Notes under the pieces: model-generated
The model's input: only the letters and a program-made list of their open reading frames with translations
The model's database searches: none
What the model was told of the DNA's origin: nothing
In this document: in pieces, positions 6,965 through 14,974 of the stretch
Numbering within the stretch: the first letter of the stretch is position 1
How the letters are laid out: every line of letters begins with the position of its first letter
Made by a program: the position numbers and the translations under genes
NCBI RefSeq assembly: GCF_936916975.1
Contig: NZ_CAKZGO010000004.1
Location: forward strand, 620,001-684,000
Direction of reading: 5' to 3'
Origin: an uncultured Dongia sp.
GTDB taxonomy: Bacteria; Pseudomonadota; Alphaproteobacteria; Dongiales; Dongiaceae
Length of the DNA stretch: 64,000 bases

Positions 6965-9900
6965 TTACTGCGCCGCCTTGTTGCGGTCGAGTGCCGCCAA
7001 GCTGTGGGTGATCCAGGCGCGGGTCAGTTTTTCCTGCACCGAATTCTGGCCGAGACGTTGGCGTAGCTGCGCGAAATCCACATGGTCCAATTCCTGGTCC
7101 TGATTGAAGCAGGAGAACACGACTGTCTCCTTCCCCGTGACCGGGTCCTTATGCGGCTGCAGGCATTGGGCGCAGATTTCCTTCATCATGCATTGCATGG
7201 GCGAGTTGATCGACCCTACGGCGCAATGTGATTCCTTGAGATAGGGCTTCAGTACCTGGTGCCGCGCGCGCTGCACGGCGGCCATCATGCCGTCGGAACC
7301 GATGGCGATGATGCGGTCGACATCCTGCAAACGGATGGGCGTCTCGCCCAATTTGCCCTCGGCGTAATATTGGATGCTCTCGATGATGTTGCCGACATGG
7401 GTCTTATCCTGCGGGCGCGTGGGCTGAAATCCCGGCGCCTCGTCGCTGGACCAGATGACGATATCGGCCGCGGCCTCGATGTCGGCGACCTTGTAGCGGT
7501 CCTGCAATTTCTTATAGCCGGCGAAATAGAGCACCTTTGACCCAGCGGCGCGCAGCGCGCGGCCGATGGAGAACAGCACCGCATTGCCAAGGCCACCGCC
7601 GGCCAGCAGCACCGTCTCGCCCGCCGGTGTTTCCGTGGGCGCGCCGGTCGGCCCCATCAAGATCACCGGTTCACCGACCTGCAGGTGACGGCACAGTTCC
7701 GATGATCCGCCCATCTCCAGCACAATGAGACCGACAAGGCCGTTTTCCTTATCGGTCCAGGCGCCTGTCAATGCGAGGCCTTCCATGGCCAGCACGGTGT
7801 CCTTGGTGCGCGGCGCCAGCGCCTCGAAGTTCTGCAGGCGATAGAATTCGCCCGGCGCAAAATTGCCGGCGGCCTGCGGCGCCTCCACCACCACCTCGAC
7901 GATGGTCGGCGTCAACCGGTTGACCGCCCGGATGCGCGCGCGCAGGCGCTGGTTCATAAGGGCCAGGAACGGCGCCGCGTTCGTGTCGGCGGGTGCGGCG
8001 CGATGCTGGAGCGCTGCCGACACCACAGGCCAGCCTTGTTTCGCACTGCCCATGGCCTTCACCACATTGCCGGCAAAGCTCGGATGCAGGTCACCGAAGA
8101 AGCTGACAGCGCGGCCATCGTCATGGGATTGCGTGATGACGCGCACCTCGTTGGGCTTGGCGAGTTTCTCCGGTGTCACAATCTGGCCGTCCTCGCCGAT
8201 GGCGCGGAAATACTGGCCATCCAGGCTGAAATTCGTGTTGTCCTCCCGCGCCAGAACGGTGTTAGGCCGCGTGCCGGCTGCCACCAAAATGGCGCGGGCC
8301 GGGAGAACATGATCTGTACCATCGGCATGCTTCAGATGGATGTGCGCGGCAAAGCCCTGCCCATCGACATCGATGCTGGTCGGCGTCAGGCTTTCGGCAA
8401 AGCGGATATTCTCCTCGAGCGCCTTCTCCACCTCCTCGTGATTGAGGGTGTAGGATGGCGCATCGATCAGGCGACGCCGATAAGCGAGTGTCACGCCGCC
8501 CCATTCCTGCAGCAATTCGGAAATGCGCGGTGCCGTGCCAGCAGCCTGGGCGCGCGCACGTTCGGCGCGGATGAGACGGGCATGGGTCAGGAATTCATCG
8601 ACGATCTCGATTTCCACCTGGCTCCAGGCTGCGCGCAAGGCCGTCTCGCCCGTGTCTGCCGTCAGCGTCTCATAGCGGCTCAGGAACTTCTCGACCTGGA
8701 TCGGATAATACGCCATCGCCTCCGTCGCCGTGTCGATCGCGGTCAGGCCACCACCGATGACGACCGCCGGCAGGCGCAATTGCAGATTGGCGATGGAATC
8801 GGTCTTGGCGGCACCGGTCAGCTGCAGCGCCATCAGGAAATCGGATGCCATGCGCACACCCTTGGCGAGACCACCGGGCATGTCGAGCAAGGTGGGTTTA
8901 CCCGCACCCATGGCCAGTGCCACATGATCGAAGCCCATCTCCCAGGCCTGATCCAGCGTGATGGTGCCACCGAAGCGCACGCCACCGAACATCGCAAAAG
9001 TGCTGCGGCGCTCGATCAGCAGCCGGATGATTTTCAGGAAATTCTTGTCCCAGCGCACGGTGATGCCGTATTCGGCGACACCGCCGAAACCGGCCATGGC
9101 GCGGTTGCCGAGATCTTCTGCAAGCTCGCTCGCATCGCGGATCGGCTTGAAAGGCACACGCGCGCCATCCGGGGTGACGCCGGACAAATCTGCCGCCAGC
9201 GGCTCGATCTTCAAGCCATCGACGGCCACCACGGTGTGGCCATCATTCAGCAGATAGTGGGAGAGCGTATAGCCAGCCGGCCCCAACCCCACCACCAACA
9301 CCTTCTTGCCTGACGAGGGCTTGGCCACAGGATGCTTGAGGTTGAGCGGGTTCCAGCGCGTGAGCAGGCTGTAGATCTCGAACCCATAGGGCAGCGCCAG
9401 AACATCTTTCAACGTGCGCGTTTCCGCCTGAGGGATGTCGACCGGCTCCTGCTTCTGGTAGATGCAGGCCTTCATGCAATCGTTGCAGATGCGGTGCCCG
9501 GTCGCTGCCACCATCGGGTTGTCGATGGCGATGATCGACAGCGCACCCAACGGCTCGCCGGCGGATTTAGCCGTATGCATCTCGGAAATCTTCTCCTCGA
9601 GCGGGCAGCCCGCCAAGGTCACGCCGAACACACTCTTCTTGAACGTGCCGTCCTTTTCGGTGAGGCCCTTCGAGCAGCTGTCCTTGCCCTGGTTGTGGCA
9701 CCAGATGCAGTAATTGGCCTGATCCAGTGCGTGATTGAGATCCATGCCGTGATCGGTGAGCGCAAAGCCTTCGCGGTGACGGAGCTTGTCGGCAGGGAGC
9801 CTGAACGAGGTCACCCCGTTGCGCGTCTCGGTCTCCATATGAACGAGATGCGCCGGATCGATCTTGCGCGGCGCCTTGAACAGCACCCCCGTGCGATGGA

Positions 9901-10435
9901 GGGCCTTGCCGGCATCGGACTGCGCGGCCCAGGCAGCGTATTGCAGGGCAAGATCAATCTCGGCGCCATGCGCCCCCTCATCCTTGCCCCAGACTTCGAC
10001 ATGCGTCGCGAAAGTGAGTTCATCGAACGTGCCCCCGAACAGCGCCGTCAGCTGCGCCCGCACGGCATCGGCCTCGATGCCGGCGAGCTTGTCCGGCCCA
10101 TAGGCCTTGAGCGCTCGGCGCTGCACGAAGAGCCGCTTGCAGGTATAGAGCGGCGCCAGATCGTTGTGTTTGGCCTGCAGGGCGGCGAGCTCGGATTGGA
10201 TCCCAAACAGGCTTCCCAGGAAGTCTTCCAGGGGGGCTGAAAGATTAAGAATGAGAAGCGATTGCAATTTTGAATCAAGAGATTTGGGGTCCGCACGGGC
10301 AGCCAAAAGACGCCCCAGAAGTGCCGGATCACCCTCACCCAGCTGCCTCAGAAAGTGGGCATCGAGCCGCGCCAGACCCGCCGGATCGTAGAGATCCTCG
10401 AACCGCAATCCATGCGCCAGAACGAGATCATCCAT
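6965..10435 (-). CDS. Giant Fe-S flavoprotein oxidoreductase (GltD-like plus PyrK/FNR-like)
   Basis: The 1156-residue protein joins several modules. Residues 1-230 match nothing I recognise. Residues 240-330 carry seven cysteines (243, 246, 254, 277, 317, 320, 324) spaced like the Fe-S region of glutamate synthase small subunits. A first dinucleotide fold GLGPAGY is at residues 384-390 and a second, VVIGGGLTAID, near 560. From about 850 a ferredoxin-reductase/PyrK-like flavin and NAD domain follows, with GGGLGNAV near 955 and a final cysteine cluster (CMMKEICAQC) near 1100. The layout suggests a soluble enzyme passing electrons between NAD(P)H, FAD and Fe-S centres. Its substrate is unknown. 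It precedes the aconitase X gene in the same orientation. Confidence 0.8.
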   Translation of the reverse strand: MDDLVLAHGLRFEDLYDPAGLARLDAHFLRQLGEGDPALLGRLLAARADPKSLDSKLQSLLILNLSAPLEDFLGSLFGIQSELAALQAKHNDLAPLYTCKRLFVQRRALKAYGPDKLAGIEADAVRAQLTALFGGTFDELTFATHVEVWGKDEGAHGAEIDLALQYAAWAAQSDAGKALHRTGVLFKAPRKIDPAHLVHMETETRNGVTSFRLPADKLRHREGFALTDHGMDLNHALDQANYCIWCHNQGKDSCSKGLTEKDGTFKKSVFGVTLAGCPLEEKISEMHTAKSAGEPLGALSIIAIDNPMVAATGHRICNDCMKACIYQKQEPVDIPQAETRTLKDVLALPYGFEIYSLLTRWNPLNLKHPVAKPSSGKKVLVVGLGPAGYTLSHYLLNDGHTVVAVDGLKIEPLAADLSGVTPDGARVPFKPIRDASELAEDLGNRAMAGFGGVAEYGITVRWDKNFLKIIRLLIERRSTFAMFGGVRFGGTITLDQAWEMGFDHVALAMGAGKPTLLDMPGGLAKGVRMASDFLMALQLTGAAKTDSIANLQLRLPAVVIGGGLTAIDTATEAMAYYPIQVEKFLSRYETLTADTGETALRAAWSQVEIEIVDEFLTHARLIRAERARAQAAGTAPRISELLQEWGGVTLAYRRRLIDAPSYTLNHEEVEKALEENIRFAESLTPTSIDVDGQGFAAHIHLKHADGTDHVLPARAILVAAGTRPNTVLAREDNTNFSLDGQYFRAIGEDGQIVTPEKLAKPNEVRVITQSHDDGRAVSFFGDLHPSFAGNVVKAMGSAKQGWPVVSAALQHRAAPADTNAAPFLALMNQRLRARIRAVNRLTPTIVEVVVEAPQAAGNFAPGEFYRLQNFEALAPRTKDTVLAMEGLALTGAWTDKENGLVGLIVLEMGGSSELCRHLQVGEPVILMGPTGAPTETPAGETVLLAGGGLGNAVLFSIGRALRAAGSKVLYFAGYKKLQDRYKVADIEAAADIVIWSSDEAPGFQPTRPQDKTHVGNIIESIQYYAEGKLGETPIRLQDVDRIIAIGSDGMMAAVQRARHQVLKPYLKESHCAVGSINSPMQCMMKEICAQCLQPHKDPVTGKETVVFSCFNQDQELDHVDFAQLRQRLGQNSVQEKLTRAWITHSLAALDRNKAAQ

Positions 10436-10622
10436 TCGGTGGCTTCCTCAATATCACACGAAACGCGCGGCATTAGGTGGCTCCCACGGGGAATATTATT
10501 CGTACACAAACAAAAACAAGCAAGGCCTTTCGCCAACAATGGCGCCAGCGGTAACATTTCACCCCTCGGTCGCGAATTCGTGCTTGGACATTTCATCGGC
10601 CTTTCCAAATACTTGACCCAGC

Positions 10623-11276
10623 ATGAGCCAGCCCGACGACACCCTTCGCAACGAGAAACTGATCCGCACCAAGGAGCAATGGGCGCGGGACGGTCGCTTG
10701 CTGACAGGTACGATCACGGCCAAGGACCGGCTGCCGCCGGGCCAGCGCGCGGTGGAGACTTGGCCGGTGCTCGATCTGGGCATCACGCCGACCATCGATC
10801 CCACGAGCTGGCGGCTGGAGATCGGTGGGCTGGTGCAGCGCCCGGCGAGCTTCGATCTCAGCGCCTTCAACGCTTTGCCGCAATCGGTGGCGCGCAGCGA
10901 TATCCATTGCGTGACGTCGTGGTCGCGCTTCGACAATGACTGGCAGGGTGTGCTGGCCACCGACCTGCTGGCCGACGTCAAACCGCTGAGCAAAGCGCGT
11001 TTCGTGCTGTTCGAGGCTTATGACGGCTACACCACCAACCTGCCGCTCGACGCGTTCTCGCAAAGCGATGTGCTGCTCGCCACCCATTGGCAGGGCCAGC
11101 CGCTCAGCGTGCCCCACGGGGCGCCGGTGCGGGTGGTGGTGCCACAGCATTATTTCTGGAAAAGCGCCAAATGGCTGCGCCGCATCCAGTTTGTCGCAAC
11201 CGACCAGCCGGGCTTCTGGGAGACCCGCGGCTATCACAATGTCGCCGATCCCTGGGCCGAGCAGCGTTACAGTTGA
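10623..11276 (+). CDS. Sulfite oxidase-like molybdopterin oxidoreductase
   Basis: The 217-residue protein has the oxidoreductase molybdopterin-binding fold of the SUOX/YedY family. The segment DIHCVTSWSRFD near residue 98 contains the cysteine expected to ligate molybdenum, and HGAPVRVVVPQHYFWKSAKW is the usual substrate/cofactor loop. There is no signal peptide or twin-arginine motif, so this is a short cytoplasmic form and not the periplasmic MsrP type. The physiological substrate of these short forms is not settled. It diverges from the giant flavoprotein gene across a 187-bp gap and shows no operon partner downstream. Confidence 0.85.
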   Translation: MSQPDDTLRNEKLIRTKEQWARDGRLLTGTITAKDRLPPGQRAVETWPVLDLGITPTIDPTSWRLEIGGLVQRPASFDLSAFNALPQSVARSDIHCVTSWSRFDNDWQGVLATDLLADVKPLSKARFVLFEAYDGYTTNLPLDAFSQSDVLLATHWQGQPLSVPHGAPVRVVVPQHYFWKSAKWLRRIQFVATDQPGFWETRGYHNVADPWAEQRYS

Positions 11277-11413
11277 CCGATTGTGACCCGGTTCACAGCG
11301 GCGACAGGCGGTGTCGATTAATTATTTGGGCGACGGCGGCCGATGGTCAAAACCTGGAACGGGCGCCAGCCATATAAACAAGCCAGCAACATCGATCAAA
11401 CAGGAGAAAACCC

Positions 11414-11887
11414 ATGAAGAACCATCGCCTTGCGCTTATCACCGCCTTCACGGCTCTTAGCCTTGGCTTTGCCAGCCATGCCTTCTCGATGGGCTCGGAT
11501 TCGACCGCCCCCGCCGCCAAGGCTGACGATTACAAGAAGGCGGTCAATCTGATCGACGACGAGAAGTACAGCGCCGCCATTCCCTTGCTGCAGAAATCGA
11601 TCAAGGAAAAGGGCGAGTATGCCGACGCCCTCAACCAGCTTGGCTATGCCAATCGCAAGATGGGCAATTGGAAGGCCGGCATGGAATATTACCTGAAGGC
11701 GCTGTCACTCGAGCCCAAGCATCTCGGCGCCAACGAATATCTGGGCGAGCTTTATCTCGAGCAGAAGGATCTGCCCAATGCCGAGAAGCAGCTTGCCGTG
11801 CTGAAAGCCGCCTGCGGCGATTGCGATGAGTTCGACGAATTGGAAGATTCGATCGACGACTACAAGGACGACAACAACATCAATTAA
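11414..11887 (+). CDS. Exported TPR protein
   Basis: The 157-residue product begins with a Sec signal peptide (a basic start MKNHR, a hydrophobic stretch to about residue 24, and an Ala-X-Ala-like site near FASHAFS). The rest is two to three tetratricopeptide repeats (ADALNQLGYANRKMGNWKAGMEYYLKAL is the clearest) and an acidic tail with two cysteines (CGDCDEFDEL). It should act as a periplasmic scaffold; no partner is indicated. A good ribosome-binding site, AGGAG, lies seven bases before the ATG. It appears monocistronic and is followed by a C/G-rich hairpin at 11911-11935. Confidence 0.75.
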   Translation: MKNHRLALITAFTALSLGFASHAFSMGSDSTAPAAKADDYKKAVNLIDDEKYSAAIPLLQKSIKEKGEYADALNQLGYANRKMGNWKAGMEYYLKALSLEPKHLGANEYLGELYLEQKDLPNAEKQLAVLKAACGDCDEFDELEDSIDDYKDDNNIN

Positions 11888-11910
11888 GGTTGAGTTCGCG
11901 CCCTATGTGA

Positions 11911-11935
11911 CCCCTCCCTCCTTCAGGGGGGAGGG
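11911..11935 (+). terminator. GC-rich hairpin after the TPR gene
   Basis: CCCCTCCCTCC and GGGGGGAGGG face each other across a short TTCA loop just after the TPR stop codon. The U-tract is poor, so it may be a transcript-stabilising hairpin related to the palindromic elements and not a strict terminator. Confidence 0.4.
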
Positions 11936-11951
11936 CTTCGCTTTCGTGGAT

Positions 11952-12635
11952 TCAATCCCACCGCACCATAAGATACCCGCGCAGCTTGCCGTCGTTGCAG
12001 GGACGTACCATGGCTTGCAGCAGATGATCGACGGGCGCCCAGGCGGGTTCGTAATCGGCCTTGTAGACATCCAGCACCAGCACCCGATCGGTCGCGGCGT
12101 CAAAGGCTGCCAGCGGCGAGAAATGGCCGATATCGCTGCCATCGCCGTAGAAATCATCGAGATGGAAATTGACGATCGGGAAACAGCCGGCACTGCTTTC
12201 CATGGCCGTGAGATCGGCACGGAATTGATCCGCCGTGGCAGCGTCCACGGCGGATACCGGCCGCCGGTCGACGCGCCAGCCATCAAGGCGGTAATGCTCC
12301 AGCGCCACCTCAAGATGATCGGCAAGCTCCAGCAATTTGCGGCCGCCGCCATTGAGGGCCACCCCCGCCGGCCAGCTGGTATCCTTGAACAAATCCAGCA
12401 GGCGCTTTTCGCTCACCAACCCGCCGATGCGGTTGCTATGCGCCAGGCCGCGTGCGGCATTGAGCACCATCACCGCGCTGGCGAGCGAACAGGCGGAATC
12501 GGTGTGCTGATGCAGCTGATGCGGCATCAAGGCCCAGAAATTTGGCGCCGGATGCTGCCGCACATGGGCATTGTCGCGCGCCAAGGGCGTGAGGGGCGGC
12601 GCCAGACGCGTGGTGAAGCCGGCAAGATCGTTCAT
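11952..12635 (-). CDS. Phytochelatin synthase-like papain-fold protein
   Basis: The 227-residue protein shows the phytochelatin synthase catalytic pattern. Cys49 sits in HQHTDSACSLASAVMVLNA, His171 in DIGHFSPLAAFD, and Asp189 in RVLVLDV. The His-to-Asp spacing of 18 equals that in plant phytochelatin synthases. Bacterial single-domain members usually hydrolyse glutathione or gamma-glutamyl compounds and do not polymerise them; which applies here cannot be told. No signal peptide is evident. Its start codon overlaps the stop of the fatty acid desaturase gene by four bases, so the two are translationally coupled. The coupling hints that the protein acts on a desaturase product or in the same lipid pathway. 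Confidence 0.8.
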   Translation of the reverse strand: MNDLAGFTTRLAPPLTPLARDNAHVRQHPAPNFWALMPHQLHQHTDSACSLASAVMVLNAARGLAHSNRIGGLVSEKRLLDLFKDTSWPAGVALNGGGRKLLELADHLEVALEHYRLDGWRVDRRPVSAVDAATADQFRADLTAMESSAGCFPIVNFHLDDFYGDGSDIGHFSPLAAFDAATDRVLVLDVYKADYEPAWAPVDHLLQAMVRPCNDGKLRGYLMVRWD

Positions 12636-13621
12636 GCGTGCAGCCTCTCATAGATCCAGCGTGTGGCGGCGACATAGCCGGGGCTGGTCGTGCCGAGTCT
12701 ATCTTTCAGCAGCGCATTAGCCCGTGGCAAAGCATGGAACGGCACCGCCGGGTTGGCGTGATGCTCGGCATGATAGGGCATGTTCCAGGCCAGAAAATTG
12801 ACCAGCGCATTGGTGTAGGTGGTGCGTGAGCGGGCAAGCATGTCGATCGGCGCCGCTGCCGGCGACAGCGGACAGCCCCAATGTTCAGCCAGCAGATAGA
12901 GCCGCAGCAAGGGCTGGCCCAGCAAAGCCGGGATCACCCAATAGCGCAGCAGAAGATCGCTCTCAAAAGCCAGCGAGCCGATCAGCAGGATGGCATAGAT
13001 GCCGAGCACGATCCGCGATTCACGCACCACCTTTTGCCGCTGGATGTCATTGCCGTAGAAATCCTCGGCGACACGGCCAAAAGCACGTGTGACAAGCCCC
13101 GCAAGCTGCCCGCGCCAATAGGGCAGGCCCGAGACGTAAATCAGCCATTCGCCGCGCGTCACCGGCCGCGGCGAGGAAATTTCCGGGTCGCGCGCCGGAT
13201 CTTGGGTATGGCGATGATGGGCAAAGTGGAAGGCGCGGAAATATTCCCGCGGCAGCATCAGCAGCAGGCCGATGACAAAGGCGGCACCGTCATTGAGTGC
13301 GCGGGTAGCGAAAGCCGTGCGATGGATGGTCTCGTGCAAAGGGGCAAACAGGAAGACCAGGATCGCGCCATGCAGAAACATGGCCGGCCAGAGCCACGGC
13401 GAACCCTGCGCCTGCGCGATCAGTGTTCCGGTCAGCGCCAGCAGCAGAAGGTGGCCTGCCAGTTGACGCAAGGCCTGCCGGTCATCGCGTTGGAGCAAGG
13501 GCCGCAGATCCGCGGCAGAGATGGCTCTGCCGGAAACTTCCTCCACTGGATTTGCGCTGATATCGCTCAACTGGAAGACCCGCCTTGCGTCCTTGTCCGT
13601 ACCCGTCCCATGGTCGAACAT
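12632..13621 (-). CDS. Membrane fatty acid desaturase
   Basis: Starting at the ATG at 13621 the protein is 329 residues (an alternative start at 13642 adds seven). It has the three histidine boxes of membrane diiron desaturases: HETIH, HFAHHRHTQ and YHAEHH. Hydrophobic helices between the boxes place the metal site on the cytoplasmic face. These enzymes introduce double bonds or hydroxyls into acyl chains or carotenoid-like substrates; the chain specificity is not visible. It is the first gene of a two-gene unit with the phytochelatin-synthase-like gene. Confidence 0.88.
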   Translation of the reverse strand: MFDHGTGTDKDARRVFQLSDISANPVEEVSGRAISAADLRPLLQRDDRQALRQLAGHLLLLALTGTLIAQAQGSPWLWPAMFLHGAILVFLFAPLHETIHRTAFATRALNDGAAFVIGLLLMLPREYFRAFHFAHHRHTQDPARDPEISSPRPVTRGEWLIYVSGLPYWRGQLAGLVTRAFGRVAEDFYGNDIQRQKVVRESRIVLGIYAILLIGSLAFESDLLLRYWVIPALLGQPLLRLYLLAEHWGCPLSPAAAPIDMLARSRTTYTNALVNFLAWNMPYHAEHHANPAVPFHALPRANALLKDRLGTTSPGYVAATRWIYERLHA

Positions 13622-13693
13622 CACGCCCAGGCAATCAAGCACATTGGCAATCTAGCCCATTGGCAATCTAGCGCCTTAGAGCAGAGCCATCGC

Positions 13694-14791
13694 TCAGCGC
13701 TGCGCGCTGACTTCGCTCTGGCGCAACGGCAGAGGGGTCCGGGTCCGGCGGTTTGCCCAATTGCTGATCGGCCGCTCGAACAGGCGATACGAGACATAGG
13801 CGGCAGCAAGGCTGGTCGGCACGGCGATCACCATGGCCAGAACCAGCGCCGGCGCCTGGCCCAGATCCAGCCGGTTCACGATGGCCCAGGCAGCACCCAC
13901 GATGAACATGTGCAGCAGATAGAGGGAATAGGAACTGTCGCCGATCATGCGCGCCCAAGCGCTGCCCGGGAACACCATGTATCTTTCGCTGGCGACACCG
14001 GCTGTCACGATGGCGAGGGCAGCCAGCGTCATGATGGTATGGCCGCCCACTTCCCGCAGGGCATAGAAATCGGTTTGATAGAGGATCGCTGTCAGCACGA
14101 TCGCGACCAGCCAGAGGCTGGCCAGAATCGGTTTCGACATATGCTCGAAGAAGGGCCGCCCGGCCATCCTGGCCAGCCAGAACCCCAAAATAAAGGGCAT
14201 CAGATTGAGGTTCGCATAGAAGCCGACAAAAGTGTTTTCGAGATCGAACACCAGACCGGCAATCACCAGGGCGCCCATGACAAGGCTCAGGATCGTCGCG
14301 CGCAGGAACGCCGTGCCACACCAGAAGAGCAGCGCCGTCAGGAGATAGAAGAACATTTCATAATTGAGTGTCCAGCCGAGCTTGAACAACGGACGCCATT
14401 CGGTCCCGCCATTGACACTATGGGGAAGGAAGGCCAGCGAATAGAAAAACTGTTCGATATCGGCCGCTGTCGTCTTGAACAAAGCTGGCGCTATCAGCGC
14501 CAAGGCAAGCACGAGTATCGTGCAGGCCCAGTAGAGCGGCACGACGCGAAACACGCGGCGGATGGCAAAGCTCTTCAGGTCGAAGGGGCCGTCGCCGGAG
14601 ATATGCGCGATGATGAATCCGCTGATGACGAAGAAGATATCGACCCCGAACCGGCCGGTGATGAGGACCGGATTGCCGCTGATACCGTCGGCATGCTCGG
14701 CCACATGCGCAATCACCACCAGCCCGGCTGCCAGGCCGCGCAGTATCTGGATTGAGCTGAGGTCTCGGCGAGCCATTGGGTGGGGGGCCAT
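13694..14791 (-). CDS. Acyltransferase family 3 membrane protein (OafA-like)
   Basis: From the ATG at 14791 this is a 365-residue multipass protein. The N-terminus has the acyltransferase-3 signature SIQILRGLAAGLVVIAHV with the catalytic His, then FGVDIFFVISGFIIAH. About ten hydrophobic helices follow. Family members O-acetylate or O-acylate surface polysaccharides, peptidoglycan or lipids. No extra SGNH domain is attached, so transfer to the final acceptor is probably direct. Starts at 14845 and 14776 are also possible because no ribosome-binding site is clear. It lies upstream of the desaturase gene in the same direction, with a 72-bp gap. Confidence 0.85.
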   Translation of the reverse strand: MAPHPMARRDLSSIQILRGLAAGLVVIAHVAEHADGISGNPVLITGRFGVDIFFVISGFIIAHISGDGPFDLKSFAIRRVFRVVPLYWACTILVLALALIAPALFKTTAADIEQFFYSLAFLPHSVNGGTEWRPLFKLGWTLNYEMFFYLLTALLFWCGTAFLRATILSLVMGALVIAGLVFDLENTFVGFYANLNLMPFILGFWLARMAGRPFFEHMSKPILASLWLVAIVLTAILYQTDFYALREVGGHTIMTLAALAIVTAGVASERYMVFPGSAWARMIGDSSYSLYLLHMFIVGAAWAIVNRLDLGQAPALVLAMVIAVPTSLAAAYVSYRLFERPISNWANRRTRTPLPLRQSEVSAQR

Positions 14792-14974
14792 CAGTCGGGC
14801 TGCTTGATTGTTTCGAGAGGGGTGAAGGCTACCGCAATGCAGCATCGCGTTTCAATTGCGATATCCGTGACATTGGCGACTTCTATCTGTCACAACGCCG
14901 CTGGACTAAAAACTGGCGCGAATAACTCGGGGAAATGGCTGTGTTAACAGGCCCAGGAACAAGCCGGCAACGTA

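Noticed and set aside
12881-14755. 624-codon plus-strand frame across the desaturase and acyltransferase genes
   Set aside because: It is antisense to two recognisable membrane protein genes, with an abnormal Gln/His/Arg composition.
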